Origin: Gluconacetobacter tumulicola
GTDB taxonomy: Bacteria; Pseudomonadota; Alphaproteobacteria; Acetobacterales; Acetobacteraceae
Direction: 5' to 3'
NCBI RefSeq assembly: GCF_014174215.1
Contig: NZ_JABEQL010000028.1
Coordinates: 1 to 53,374 of the forward strand
DNA length: 53,374 nt
Every line of letters begins with the position of its first letter. Within the stretch, counting starts at the first letter, position 1. The notes under the pieces are model-generated. The model was not told the DNA's origin, ran no database searches, and saw nothing but the letters and a program-made list of their open reading frames with translations. The translations under genes were made by a program, and so were the position numbers. Of the stretch, positions 31,545 to 41,090 are shown in pieces.

Positions 31545-32544
31545 CATGCTGCTGGTGGTGCGCGACCTGACGGTGGCGCTGCCGATCGGCGGGCGGCTGG
31601 TGCCGATCGTCGAATCCGTATCCTTTACGCTGGGGGCACGGGAAATCCTGGGCATTGTGGGCGAGTCGGGGTCGGGCAAGAGCATGACCTCGCTGGCGAT
31701 CATGGGGCTGATCGACGTGCCGGGCGCGCGCGTCAGCGGGTCGGTGCGTTTTCGCGGGCGTGAACTGGTGGGGCTGGCGCCACGGGCCTATCGCGCGCTG
31801 CGCGGGCGTGAGATCGCGATGATCTTCCAGGACCCGATGACCGCCTTTACCCCGGTCTATACGGTCGGGCGGCAGATCGACGAGCAGATCCGCGTGCATC
31901 AGAAGATATCGCGGGCCGATGCCCGGTCGCGCACCGTGCGCCTGCTGGGTGACATGGGCGTGCCGGACCCGGAACGGGTGGCGGGGCGCTATCCGCACCA
32001 ACTTTCCGGCGGCCTGCGTCAGCGGGCGATGATCGCGATGGCGCTGTCCTGCAATCCGGCCCTGCTGATCGCCGACGAGCCGACGACTGCGCTGGATGTG
32101 ACGGTGCAGGCGCAGATCCTGGATCTGTTGCGCGGGTTGCGCCGGGAATACGGGTCCTCGGTGCTGCTGATTACCCATGACATGGGCGTGGTAGCCGAGA
32201 CCTGTGACCGGACGCTGGTGCTGTATAGCGGGCTGGTTGCCGAGCGCGGGCCGACCGGGGCGCTGTTCGCGCAGCCGGGACACCCGTACACGGCGGCGCT
32301 GCTGGATTCGATCCCGCCGCTGCATGGCCCGCGCCCGGCGCGTCTGCCGTCCATTCCCGGCAGCCCGCCGGTTCCCGCCGAGCGCCCGGCCGGCTGCCCC
32401 TTCGCGCCACGCTGTGCCTATGCCCATGAGGCCTGCGCCGTGCGGCCGGCGTTGGTCGCCAGTGGGGTGCAGGATATTGCCTGTGTGCTGCCGGCGGAGG
32501 GGCGCCCGCTGCCGCCGCGTTTCGTTGCGGAGATGAGCGCATGA
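31534..32544 (+). CDS. Peptide-type ABC transporter ATPase, DppD family
   Basis: 336 residues. Walker A GESGSGKS, the signature [15 protein letters not shown], Walker B LLIADEPT and the switch His in [10 protein letters not shown] are all present. The C-terminal oligopeptide extension has the cysteine motif [14 protein letters not shown], which binds an iron-sulfur cluster in some family members. The start at 31534 ([12 protein letters not shown]) overlaps the DppB end. It powers transport with the following ATPase. Confidence 0.92.
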   Translation: MDADMLLVVRDLTVALPIGGRLVPIVESVSFTLGAREILGIVGESGSGKSMTSLAIMGLIDVPGARVSGSVRFRGRELVGLAPRAYRALRGREIAMIFQDPMTAFTPVYTVGRQIDEQIRVHQKISRADARSRTVRLLGDMGVPDPERVAGRYPHQLSGGLRQRAMIAMALSCNPALLIADEPTTALDVTVQAQILDLLRGLRREYGSSVLLITHDMGVVAETCDRTLVLYSGLVAERGPTGALFAQPGHPYTAALLDSIPPLHGPRPARLPSIPGSPPVPAERPAGCPFAPRCAYAHEACAVRPALVASGVQDIACVLPAEGRPLPPRFVAEMSA

Positions 32545-33536
32545 CCCGTCTGCCGGTCGATTCTCCCGCTCCGCTGATTGCGGCGCAGGATTTACGCATG
32601 ACCTATCGGGTCGGGCGCGGGCAGGTGCTGCGGGCGCTGGACGGCGTGTCGCTTTCCGTACAGCGCGGCGAGGTGCTGGGGCTGGTGGGCGAGTCCGGCT
32701 GCGGCAAATCGACGCTCGGCCGCTGCCTGCTGCGGCTGGTCCAGCCGAGTGGAGGGCGTGTCGTCTTCGACGGTACCGACATCACCACCCTGCCGGAAAG
32801 ACGCCTGCGCCCGCTGCGGCAGGAGATGCAGATGGTGTTTCAGGATTCCTACGCCGCGTTGAACCCGCGCCGGCGGGTCGGCGACCTGGTGGCCGAGCCG
32901 TTGCGCGTGCATCCCGCCCCCGGTGGCGGCTGGCGCAGCCGGGCGGATATCGCGGCCCGGCTGGCGGAACTGATGGATCTGGTGGGCCTGCCGCAGGCGG
33001 CGCTGGCGCGCTATCCGCACGAATTTTCCGGTGGTCAGCGGCAGCGCATCAACATTGCCCGCGCGCTGGCACTGTCACCCCGGCTGGTGGTGGCCGATGA
33101 GCCCGTGGCGGCGCTGGACGTGTCGATCCAGGCGCAGATCGTGAACCTGTTCATGGATCTGCGTGACCGGCTGGGGCTGACCTATGTGTTCGTCGCGCAT
33201 GATCTGGCGGTGGTGCGGCAGATTTCGACCCGGGTTGCGGTGATGTATCTGGGCGCGATCGTCGAACTGGGCGAGGCCGACGCTGTGCTGCATCGCCCGG
33301 CCCACCCCTACACCGCCGCCCTGATCGCCGCCGTGCCGGAGCCGGTGGTGCGTACCGAAGGGCTGCCGCCGCCGTTGCGCGGCGACGTGCCCAGCCCGAT
33401 TGCACCGCCGCCCGGCTGCCGGTTTCATACGAGATGCCCGGTGGCGCGCGACCGTTGCCGGGTCGATCCGCCGACGTTGCGGGGACTGCCGGATGGGCGT
33501 GAGGTGGCGTGTCATTATCCGTTGGTGGAAACGTAG
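32541..33536 (+). CDS. Peptide-type ABC transporter ATPase, DppF family
   Basis: 331 residues. Walker A GESGCGKST, signature FSGGQRQRINIARAL, Walker B LVVADEPVAALD, and FVAHDLAVV for the switch His. The C-terminal extension has GCRFHTRCPVARDRC. It overlaps the DppD-type gene by 4 bp (ATGA) and closes the six-gene operon. With two different ATPases, two permeases and two binding proteins, the transporter is complete. Confidence 0.92.
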   Translation: MTRLPVDSPAPLIAAQDLRMTYRVGRGQVLRALDGVSLSVQRGEVLGLVGESGCGKSTLGRCLLRLVQPSGGRVVFDGTDITTLPERRLRPLRQEMQMVFQDSYAALNPRRRVGDLVAEPLRVHPAPGGGWRSRADIAARLAELMDLVGLPQAALARYPHEFSGGQRQRINIARALALSPRLVVADEPVAALDVSIQAQIVNLFMDLRDRLGLTYVFVAHDLAVVRQISTRVAVMYLGAIVELGEADAVLHRPAHPYTAALIAAVPEPVVRTEGLPPPLRGDVPSPIAPPPGCRFHTRCPVARDRCRVDPPTLRGLPDGREVACHYPLVET

Positions 33537-33553
33537 CCGGGGCGAATGCTGGC

Positions 33554-34339
33554 TCAGTTCGGCTTGTCGGGGGCGGCCAGCCATTCTGCCGCCCGCAGGA
33601 CCGAAACATTGGCCCGCGAGACTGGTGCCGTGACGCCGTTTGCCAATGTCAGCCGCATCGCGCGGGCTGGTCCATCGATCTGCCGGACGGCGTGCCGTGC
33701 CACCCACCAGGAGCGATGCACGCGCAGGCCAGTCAGGGGCGCGATAGCGTCGATCGCGCGGGTCATCGACATGAGATGCAGGGTCGATCCGGCATGCGTA
33801 TGAACGCGCACATAGTGATCTTCCATCTGCAAGGCCAGGATTCCCGTGCCCAGGCTGGTTGTGCTGTCCTTGGAGGCCGGCGGTGGTTCGGTGTCGAGGC
33901 CGACGATCATTGGCCGGCGCAGGCGCGTGAATATGACGGCACCGCCCAGGGTTGATGGCAGACCGATTGCCAGTACCTGCGCGTACCATGCCGTCCAGCC
34001 GGGCAGGACGTGCCCGAGTGCCGGCCACAGCAGCAGCGCGCCGCCGCGGGTCAGAAAAGCCTGCGGCACGCTGGCGATGAGGACGAATCCCGCCAGTACG
34101 CACCAGAAGGCGCGGCCGCCCGGTGGCGCGATCCGGCGGGTGGCGATAATGGCGGCGGCATAGAGCGCGAGGCCCAGCCAGGTTGCCGCGACCCAGTAGA
34201 CGATCCGGGACACGGTTCCATGATTGAGGTAACTGCCGAACGGGCCGAGTAGGCCGAGAAAGCCGCCCAGGGCACAGACCGCACACGCTGCCTGCGCGAG
34301 ATGCGCTTTGGAAAGCGCCTTGGCCGTGATCGCGGTCAT
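33554..34339 (-). CDS. Membrane-bound LytTR-domain transcriptional regulator
   Basis: 261 residues. Four hydrophobic segments fill about 1-140. A LytTR DNA-binding domain follows (about 165-255): ILALQMEDHYVRVHTHAGST, TGLRVHRSWWVARHAV, then ANGVTAPVSRANVSVLR. There is no receiver domain, so it is a one-component membrane sensor. The targets are unknown. It is convergent with the ABC operon (17 bp between stops) and divergent from a secreted hydrolase gene, which may be its target. Confidence 0.85.
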   Translation of the reverse strand: MTAITAKALSKAHLAQAACAVCALGGFLGLLGPFGSYLNHGTVSRIVYWVAATWLGLALYAAAIIATRRIAPPGGRAFWCVLAGFVLIASVPQAFLTRGGALLLWPALGHVLPGWTAWYAQVLAIGLPSTLGGAVIFTRLRRPMIVGLDTEPPPASKDSTTSLGTGILALQMEDHYVRVHTHAGSTLHLMSMTRAIDAIAPLTGLRVHRSWWVARHAVRQIDGPARAMRLTLANGVTAPVSRANVSVLRAAEWLAAPDKPN

Positions 34340-34484
34340 CTATGGATTTTCCTTCCTTTTTAATGGGAGCGAGCCCGTTTGCCCGGTCACGCAGCCCGTT
34401 CGCCCATTGACGAATGTCGGATGGCCCGGACGGCGGCAACCCGCTTTTCTGCCGCTCGTCTCCATTATTTCAATCGGATCGGCT

Positions 34485-35456
34485 ATGATGTTCAACAGGT
34501 TCCTGATCGTTGCTTGTGCTGCCTTGTGCCTCCCGCTTCTGACATCTGCACGTGCCAGTTCACCCTCCGTCGGGTTTCAGTATGCGCGAATGGCGAACGG
34601 TACCGAAATCGGCATCTGGTATCCCGCCGTGGGGAAACCGGAACATCAGATACTTGGATTATATGTCCAGGATTGTGTTGTCGGGGCGCTGCCTGACGGG
34701 TCGGAGTATCCCCTGGTCGTGATGTCGCATGGTCATGGAGGGTCGTTCGCCGGCCATCTCGATACTGCGCAGGCTCTGGCGCGTGCCGGCTTCATCGTCG
34801 CGGCGCTGACGCATCCAGGGGACAATTGGCGGGACCAGGGTGCGGCGACCCGCATCGAGCAGCGTCCGGCGGCGTTGAGTGCGTTGATCACCTACATGCT
34901 GGAGACCTGGCCCTCGCGGCGCCGGATCGATGCGACGCGTATTGGCGCGTTCGGCTTTTCTTCCGGTGGATTCACGGTTCTTGCGGCGGCTGGGGGACGT
35001 CCCGACCTCGGCACGGTCGCGCCGCATTGCCGTGAGCATCCCGATTTCTTCGACTGCGGCCTGCTGCGTGCCCATCCGAGAGAACGGGTTGAGCATGCGT
35101 GGACCGGTCGTCAGGACGATCGGATCAAGGCGATTGTAGTGGCGGCCCCTGCGCTGGGTTTTGCGTTCGATCGGGCAGGGCTGGCACCCGTCACGATACC
35201 GGTGCAGCTTTGGAAGGCTGGCCGGGATGCGATTCTTCCCGCGCCTTATTACGCGGATGTCGTGCGGGACAATCTGCCGCAGGCGCCGGATTTCCATCTC
35301 GTGCCCGATGCCGGGCATTTCGATTTCCTCGCACCCTGCATTGCGGCGGCGATGTCCAACCCGATCTGTGCCAGTCTGGCCGGCTTCGACCGGGGCGCCT
35401 TTCATGCCCGGTTCAATGATGCGGTCGTCCGGTTCTTTCAAACCCGTCTTCGCTGA
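34485..35456 (+). CDS. Secreted alpha/beta hydrolase, dienelactone-hydrolase-like
   Basis: 323 residues. A signal peptide (about 1-26, IVACAALCLPLLTSARAS) precedes a hydrolase fold with VMSHGHGGSFAGHLD, the nucleophile elbow GAFGFSSGGFTVLAAAGG, and PDAGHFDFLAPC for the His. Four Cys residues in the mature part may form disulfides. This resembles periplasmic acetylhydrolase/PAF-type or dienelactone hydrolases. The substrate is not known. ATG at 34485 and at 34488 are both possible. It diverges from the LytTR regulator at 33554-34339. Confidence 0.8.
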   Translation: MMFNRFLIVACAALCLPLLTSARASSPSVGFQYARMANGTEIGIWYPAVGKPEHQILGLYVQDCVVGALPDGSEYPLVVMSHGHGGSFAGHLDTAQALARAGFIVAALTHPGDNWRDQGAATRIEQRPAALSALITYMLETWPSRRRIDATRIGAFGFSSGGFTVLAAAGGRPDLGTVAPHCREHPDFFDCGLLRAHPRERVEHAWTGRQDDRIKAIVVAAPALGFAFDRAGLAPVTIPVQLWKAGRDAILPAPYYADVVRDNLPQAPDFHLVPDAGHFDFLAPCIAAAMSNPICASLAGFDRGAFHARFNDAVVRFFQTRLR

Positions 35457-35484
35457 GAGGCCGGACGCCGCGTCGTGCGACGGG

Positions 35485-35880
35485 TCAGGCGCGCGCAGCG
35501 ACCCGTTCGCGCCACAAGCCCAGCAGCAGGGCGCCCCAGGCGCTGATGCCGTAGCCCCAGAGCAGCCAGGCCGAGGCCAGGCGGCAGGTCTGGTCGTCGG
35601 CCGCGTAAAGCGTGGGGAACCAGCGCAGGGCGATGGCATCGTAGAGCATGGCGTCGGCCATGACGAACAGACAGCCGGAGAGGATCTGGTTGCCTTCCAG
35701 CCGTGCCAGGCGGCAAACAAGCCAGACGCTGAGCAGCGCGACCGGGATGCTGGTCACGAAGCCGATATTGCCGCGCATGCCATACAGGCTGCCGGGCAGG
35801 GTATGGACGAACAGGGTGGCCAGAGCCCAGAAGAGGAACGCCACGACGGAGCAGATGATGATCTGATTCAAGCGGAGCAT
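35485..35880 (-). CDS. Small four-helix membrane protein (DUF5367-like)
   Basis: 131 residues with four predicted helices: IIICSVVAFLFWALATLFVH, IGFVTSIPVALLSVWLVC, ILSGCLFVMADAMLYDAIAL and SAWLLWGYGISAWGALLLGLW. It looks like the DUF5367 group, whose function is unknown. The start at 35880 is chosen because ggaagg lies about ten bases before it; a Met six codons upstream is the alternative. It diverges from a TetR regulator with a palindromic operator between, so it is very likely repressed by that regulator and induced by its ligand. Confidence 0.75.
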   Translation of the reverse strand: MLRLNQIIICSVVAFLFWALATLFVHTLPGSLYGMRGNIGFVTSIPVALLSVWLVCRLARLEGNQILSGCLFVMADAMLYDAIALRWFPTLYAADDQTCRLASAWLLWGYGISAWGALLLGLWRERVAARA

Positions 35881-35907
35881 TGCTATCTCACCTTCCATGA
35901 AGCGAGT

Positions 35908-35928
35908 GCTACACTAGCGCTGTGTAGC
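35908..35928. promoter_or_regulatory. TetR-type operator
   Basis: gctacac, 7-bp spacer, gtgtagc forms an exact inverted repeat. Outside it, gaagcg and cgcttc give a second matching pair (35899-35904 and 35931-35936). It is centred in the 90-bp gap between the divergent DUF5367-like gene and the TetR gene, which is where a TetR dimer that controls both would sit. Confidence 0.75.
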
Positions 35929-35970
35929 GGACGCTTCAATGCGAAATCGTATTCTTTCCGAGAGAATTTC

Positions 35971-36552
35971 ATGAGTGATGATTCCGCGACCCCCGACCGG
36001 GCCGGGCGGCGCGACGTCCTGGCGGAGGCGGCGGCCGAACTGGTGCTGCGCGAGGGGCTGGGCACGATGGGCCTGCGCGGCCTGGCGCGGCGGCTGGGCA
36101 CCAGCGACCGGATGCTGATCTATTATTTCGGCAGCAAGGATACGCTGGTGACTGGCGTGCTGGCGCGCATCGGCGAGAAACTGTCCGTGCTGCTTCAGGC
36201 CTACAGCGTGGGGCCGCCGGTTTCGCCGGGTGCATTCCTGGGCCAGGTGTTAGCGTTGGGGCGGGACCCGGTGGTGATGCCGTTCATGCGGGTGTGGACC
36301 GATGTGATCGCGCGGGCCGCCGCCGGTGAGGCGCCGTACGACATGGTTGCGAAGAAGGTGGTCGCCGACTGGACGGCCTGGATCGGCACCCGGCTGATCC
36401 CCGACCCGGATCGCCCCTGTCCGCCCGCCGCCCTGCTGTCGATCGTCGAAGGGGTGACCCTGCTGGAAATGGCCTGCCCGGGCAGCACAACAGAGGCGGG
36501 GCCTTGGCTGGCGGAGGCCCTGATGCGGGCGGACGGCCGGGCGGCGGGCTGA
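35971..36552 (+). CDS. TetR-family transcriptional regulator
   Basis: 193 residues. The helix-turn-helix region covers about 15-62 (MGLRGLARRLGTSDRMLIYYFGSKDTLVTGV). The C-terminal ligand domain (65-193) has no recognised subfamily signature. It is a cytoplasmic repressor that probably controls itself and the divergent membrane protein through the palindrome at 35908-35928. The inducer is unknown. Confidence 0.85.
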   Translation: MSDDSATPDRAGRRDVLAEAAAELVLREGLGTMGLRGLARRLGTSDRMLIYYFGSKDTLVTGVLARIGEKLSVLLQAYSVGPPVSPGAFLGQVLALGRDPVVMPFMRVWTDVIARAAAGEAPYDMVAKKVVADWTAWIGTRLIPDPDRPCPPAALLSIVEGVTLLEMACPGSTTEAGPWLAEALMRADGRAAG

Positions 36553-36571
36553 AAGACGGCGCGGACGCGCG

Positions 36572-39484
36572 TCAGGGGGCCTGGATCACCCGATTGCGTC
36601 CCTCGGCCTTGGCGCGATAGAGCGCCTTGTCGGCCCGTTCGATCAGGCTCTGCCAGGTCTCGTTCGCGCAGGCCAGGGCGATGCCGGCGCTGACCGTGAC
36701 CACTAGGTCGGGCATGCCGACGGTGGCGGGCATCGCGCCCAGGGTGCGGCAAAGCGCCTGCATGTGCGGCAATGTCGCGCTCTTGCCCGTCAGCACGACC
36801 AGGAACTCCTCGCCGCCATAGCGGCCGGCCGCATCGCCCCCGCTCAGTCCCTGGCGCAGGCGGCTGCCGATTTCGGTCAGGACGTCGTCGCCGGTCAGGT
36901 GTCCCCATCGGTCATTGATCTGCTTGAAATGATCGACGTCGATCAGTCCCGCCATCAGCGGCGTGGTGGCCGGCAGATCGGCGAGGCTGGATTGCAGCAG
37001 GGACTGGATCGCCCCCCGGTTCAGCAATCCCGTCAGGCTGTCGAGGCGCGCCTGTTCGATCAGCGCCTGGTGGGCGGCCCGGATTTCCCGGGTCTGGCGG
37101 TCGACGATCGATTGCAGCTTCCGGCGCTGCTTGATCAGCAGCCCGACGCGGATGCGCCACGCCATGTAGCCGGCCAGCAGCAGGCAAACGGCCGCGAGGC
37201 CGCGGACGGCCCAGCCATCCCACCAGGGATGGGCCATGGTGATGCGGGCGGTCACGATCGCGGATTGCTGATGGCGGTCCGGATCGAAGGCCATCAGCAT
37301 GAAGCGATGGGAGCCGGGCGGCACCGATGGATAGCGTACCGATCCGTCGGCGGTCTCGTTCCAGCTTTCGTCCGCGCCTTCCAGCCGGTAGCGGAACCGC
37401 AGGCGCGGCGCGTCGCGATAGTCCAGCGTGCCGAAGGTCACGCGCAGGGGCGCGCGGCTGAAGGCAGCCCCTTCGCCATAATAGGGATGCTGGCCGAGGG
37501 CCATGGCGGTGATGACCGGTTGCGGGGAGATATCGGTCAGCACCGTCTCCGGCCGGAGGAGATGCGACAGGCCCCGGCTGGTGCCGATCCAGATCGATCC
37601 GTCCGTGTCCTCCAGCAGGCTGTCCTGGTCCAGATCGTTGGAGACCAGTCCATCTGCCTCCGTGATCGTGATCCAGTGCTTTCCGTCGAAGACGTTCACG
37701 CCCCGATCCGAACCGGCCCAGACGCGGCCATGCCGGTCGATCAGGAGACTGTACAGCATGCTGTTGCCGATTGCGGCCGGGTCGTAGAACGTCAGATCCT
37801 CGACCCGGTCGCCATCATGCGTCAGCCGATAGAGGCCGCCCTGGCCGCCGATCCACAGGCGATGGTCGTCCTGCATGGCGATCACGTAGGGGGCGAAAGT
37901 CGCCAGCTTCCATTTGGGCAGCATGATTGTCGTGCTGCCGTCGGGATGCCGGACCACCAGCCGCCCCCTTTCGACCAGCCATGCCGTGCCGGCCGCGTCG
38001 ATCAGCCCCGTGACATAGGAGCCATCCAGGCCGGGAACGGGCAGGGGCTCCTGATCGCGTCGGGCGGCGTCGGCCAGCCATGCCCCGTGATCCGACAGCA
38101 GCCATATGTCGTCGCCATGGCCGATCAGGATCTGGTTGACCCGCTTGATCGCATGGTCGCGCCGCCAGTCCGTCTGCGTGGCGTGGTGGGTCACGCCTTC
38201 CGGCCCGGCCTGCCAGATGCCGCCATGACGGTCGGCGGCAATGTGGAATCCGGCCTGGCTGATGGTGCGGACGACCGTATTGGTGCGGGTATCCAGTGCG
38301 CTGATGCCGGTGTCGGAAGCGATCCAGAGCGGGCCGCCGGGCTGACGGGCCATCTGCCACATGACGTCGCTCGCCAGGCCGTCGCGCCGGCTGAAGGTCT
38401 CGAAGGTCCCAAATCCGCCCGCGCGGGCCAGGCCGTATCCCATCCTGCCCATCCACAGGGCCCCCTGCTGGTCGAACAGCAAGGCTGTCAGCGGCGAATT
38501 GGAGAGTTCGCCATCCAGGGTGACGGTCTTCCAGGTTCCGCCGGTGCGGATAGCCAGTTCGTCGTTGTCGGCCTGTGTGATCAGCGCGCCCTGGGGGGAC
38601 CAGGACATGGTCAGCAGATGCTGGTAGTTTTCGTATTGGCGGCCCGCGTGAGGGATCGTTTCGACATGCGGGGCCGCCGGGCCGTGTGGAACGACGACGA
38701 GTTCATGCAGGGTCCGCGCAAGCAATGTGCCGTCGCGGTCCTGGGTGATTGCTCCCAGCCCGCGAGGCTCCGCCAGGGACGGCAGGGATGGACAGTGCAG
38801 GTCGGGCCCGGATACGGCGCACAGGCGCCCGTCGCTGGTGCCGATCCACAGCGTGTCGCCATCTTCATGCAGGGCTGTCACATCGGTCAGCGGATCGCCC
38901 TGCATGCCCAGCGTGCTGGCCAGCAGGCTGATGCGTTCGTGGGCGCCCTCCTTGTGAATGAACAGCAGGTGGTCACGGTCGGTGACGACCAGGCCGCCAC
39001 GCCACGGCATGATCCGGCGGTGGCTGTCATGCCCCAGCGGGCGCCCGCTGTCGACGGGCTGGAAGCGCAGCCGGTCGGGCGATGCGGCGGCGGCCAGATT
39101 GTGCGCGACATAGATCATGTCGGCATAGGTCAGGATCAGGTCTCCGTCGCCGGTCTGTGCGGCGGCGACCCCGACGCCGGCGGCCGGCAGGCCCTGTTCC
39201 GGGCCGAAGGGAACGAAACGCCTGCCGTCGAAAAAGAAAAATCCATGCTGGGTCGCCGCAACGATCTGGCCCGTCGGCAACTGCATCGCCGACATGACGG
39301 AAATATTCGTCAGGCCGCTTGCGGCATCGTACAGCGTGGTGGGGATCGTCTGACCGTGCGCGGATGGGGGCGCCCCCGCCAGAAATGCTGCGGTACAGGG
39401 CAGGAAGATCAGCCATGCGAGGATTTTTCGGCGGCGAAATAATGAATGGCGCGTCTTTCCCGGAGGCTCATGCGTGGTAAACAA
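36572..39484 (-). CDS. Periplasmic beta-propeller sensor diguanylate cyclase
   Basis: About 970 residues. A signal anchor (LAWLIFLPCTAAFLAG) is followed by about 600 residues of seven-bladed two-component-regulator propeller repeats (blades with GxxWxGT..GL, e.g. LWIGTSDGRL, IWIGTSRGLSHL, VWAGSDRGVNVF). A Y_Y_Y domain, one membrane helix near 765-785 (GLAAVCLLLAGYMAWRI) and a C-terminal GGDEF domain (RYGGEEFLVVL) follow. The GGEEF site is intact, so it should make c-di-GMP. The inhibitory RxxD site is degenerate (SGGD), so product inhibition may be lost. The start is uncertain: TTG 39484 has AGGA nine bases upstream, TTG 39598 is a longer option, and there is no ATG nearby. Confidence 0.85.
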   Translation of the reverse strand: MFTTHEPPGKTRHSLFRRRKILAWLIFLPCTAAFLAGAPPSAHGQTIPTTLYDAASGLTNISVMSAMQLPTGQIVAATQHGFFFFDGRRFVPFGPEQGLPAAGVGVAAAQTGDGDLILTYADMIYVAHNLAAAASPDRLRFQPVDSGRPLGHDSHRRIMPWRGGLVVTDRDHLLFIHKEGAHERISLLASTLGMQGDPLTDVTALHEDGDTLWIGTSDGRLCAVSGPDLHCPSLPSLAEPRGLGAITQDRDGTLLARTLHELVVVPHGPAAPHVETIPHAGRQYENYQHLLTMSWSPQGALITQADNDELAIRTGGTWKTVTLDGELSNSPLTALLFDQQGALWMGRMGYGLARAGGFGTFETFSRRDGLASDVMWQMARQPGGPLWIASDTGISALDTRTNTVVRTISQAGFHIAADRHGGIWQAGPEGVTHHATQTDWRRDHAIKRVNQILIGHGDDIWLLSDHGAWLADAARRDQEPLPVPGLDGSYVTGLIDAAGTAWLVERGRLVVRHPDGSTTIMLPKWKLATFAPYVIAMQDDHRLWIGGQGGLYRLTHDGDRVEDLTFYDPAAIGNSMLYSLLIDRHGRVWAGSDRGVNVFDGKHWITITEADGLVSNDLDQDSLLEDTDGSIWIGTSRGLSHLLRPETVLTDISPQPVITAMALGQHPYYGEGAAFSRAPLRVTFGTLDYRDAPRLRFRYRLEGADESWNETADGSVRYPSVPPGSHRFMLMAFDPDRHQQSAIVTARITMAHPWWDGWAVRGLAAVCLLLAGYMAWRIRVGLLIKQRRKLQSIVDRQTREIRAAHQALIEQARLDSLTGLLNRGAIQSLLQSSLADLPATTPLMAGLIDVDHFKQINDRWGHLTGDDVLTEIGSRLRQGLSGGDAAGRYGGEEFLVVLTGKSATLPHMQALCRTLGAMPATVGMPDLVVTVSAGIALACANETWQSLIERADKALYRAKAEGRNRVIQAP

Positions 39485-39637
39485 ATATTGCGATCCTGGG
39501 GGTAACGGTTCCGTATTGCCGCCGGAGAGTATGCAGGAAAAAAGGAGAGCAGGGCAATATTCGTAATTACAAAAACAACACTCTATTTTATCAGGCAAAT
39601 TTCGGTATAGGGCTCATATGTCGGGATACGGCGCGGG

Positions 39638-40714
39638 ATGCGGGCGATGATGGGGTGGCGGGCCGTTCTGCTGGTGGGGATGCTGGGATTGGCGATCGGG
39701 CTGGGGCCGCGCGTGCGGCCGTGGACCGGTGCGGTCAGTTTGCCGTCAATGCCCTCCGATCCTGCCACGCTCGAGGCTGAGATCGCGGCCGGCGAAGCGG
39801 CGGCCGGCCCGTTGCGACCCGGCACCGGGGCGCGGATCGTATGGGCCGATCCGGCGCACCCCGCGCGCACCGCCTGCGCCATCGTCTATCTGCATGGTTT
39901 CACCGCCAGCCAGGGGGAGGGGGCGCCGGTCCATACGGATCTCGCGCGCCTGTTCGGCTGCAACCTCTATCTGGCGCGGCTGCCGGGCCATGGGTTGCAG
40001 GCGCCGGACGCGATGCGTGGCCTGACGGGGGAGCGTCTGGCGCACGGGGCGGCGCGGGCGCTGGCGATCGGCGGCGCGATCGGCGAGAGGGTGGTGGTGA
40101 TCGGCGCCTCCACCGGTGGCGCCCTGGCGCTGGATCTGGCGGCGCGCTTTCCGCATGCGCTGGCCGGCCTGGTCCTGTGGTCGCCGCTGGTGCGCGAGCG
40201 GGGGAACCAGCTGGACCCGCTGTTCTGGCCGTGGGGATTGCAGCTGATGTGGCTGTTCCACAATCACGGTCATGACGTGACGCATGCCGCCGCGCTGGGG
40301 CCGGTCTGGACGGGGGACGTGCATGTCGACGGTTATGTCGCGCTGGCCCAGCTGACGCGCGGGCGGATGGTCGAGTCGGTGTTTCGCCAGGTCACGGCGC
40401 CGGTCTTTCTGGGTTATTACGACCACGATCCGACGCATACCGACCTGACGGTCGAGGTGCCGGCGATGATGCGGATGTTCGGGCAATTCGGCACGCCGGT
40501 CGCCCTGCGGCGGCAGGTGGATTTTCCGCAGGCCGACAGCCATGTCATCGCCTCGCCGCTGCGCTCGCGCACTCCGGATGCCGTCTGCCGCGCCACGCGC
40601 GATTACCTGCATGATGTGCTGGGCCTGCCCTACGCGCCGGACGGCGATCCGACGGTGTGCGACAGGGTCCATCCGCTTGCGGGCTCATGGTCTGCCTCTG
40701 CATTGCAGGGGTGA
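39638..40714 (+). CDS. Alpha/beta hydrolase, membrane-anchored or secreted
   Basis: 358 residues. An N-terminal hydrophobic stretch (WRAVLLVGMLGLAIGLG) acts as a signal or anchor. The hydrolase fold has YLHGFTASQGEG, ARLPGHGL, nucleophile elbow VIGASTGGALAL and a C-terminal DSHVIAS for the His. It belongs to the carboxylesterase/thermophilic monoacylglycerol-lipase type. The substrate is not known. It is divergent from the diguanylate cyclase gene; no functional link can be read from the sequence. Met4 and Met5 are alternative starts. Confidence 0.8.
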   Translation: MRAMMGWRAVLLVGMLGLAIGLGPRVRPWTGAVSLPSMPSDPATLEAEIAAGEAAAGPLRPGTGARIVWADPAHPARTACAIVYLHGFTASQGEGAPVHTDLARLFGCNLYLARLPGHGLQAPDAMRGLTGERLAHGAARALAIGGAIGERVVVIGASTGGALALDLAARFPHALAGLVLWSPLVRERGNQLDPLFWPWGLQLMWLFHNHGHDVTHAAALGPVWTGDVHVDGYVALAQLTRGRMVESVFRQVTAPVFLGYYDHDPTHTDLTVEVPAMMRMFGQFGTPVALRRQVDFPQADSHVIASPLRSRTPDAVCRATRDYLHDVLGLPYAPDGDPTVCDRVHPLAGSWSASALQG

Positions 40715-40884
40715 ATTCTGGGGCGGGGCAGTTCGCTAAAATATTGATTTGTCTAATGTTAAGAATCTGAAATCTGGAAAATTCCGGATTGTTGGCACTA
40801 GTCAGGAAGAAGACGAGGCGGATAAAATGCGGCAGGCACCGGGGCATGTGCGCCTCGGCTGTCGCATTCAAGGAAGTGAGACCG

Positions 40885-41004
40885 ATGGCTGAATGTCCGA
40901 CGAAATGTAAGATCAAGTCCCCCTGCGTGAAGGGAATCCTGGCCGTGGGTCTGGTTGCGGCGCTGGCCTTCGTGGTCAAGAAAGTGTTTTGCAACAAGAA
41001 CTGA
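40885..41004 (+). CDS. 39-residue Cys-rich membrane miniprotein
   Basis: MAECPTKCKIKSPCVKGIL is followed by one hydrophobic helix and the basic tail VKKVFCNKN. Four Cys residues (three in the N-terminal cap, one at the end) flank the helix. aaggaag, eight bases upstream, supports the ATG at 40885. Codon choice fits neighbours. The protein is too short for family recognition. It could be an unrecognised membrane-associated small protein with a metal or disulfide site. It lies just upstream of dinB on the same strand (86-bp gap). Confidence 0.6.
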   Translation: MAECPTKCKIKSPCVKGILAVGLVAALAFVVKKVFCNKN

Positions 41005-41090
41005 GCCTGACGCTTCCGCTCCGGCCGCGTGCCGGGGCGGCCCCCAGGGCAGCCCCCAGGGTAGCTTCCGGCCCGCACGGCTGAACGGAC

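Noticed and set aside
36764-39442. Open frame of about 890 codons opposite the diguanylate cyclase
   Set aside because: Composition (Gln, Arg, Gly, Ala) is typical of an antisense shadow; the cyclase has clear domains.
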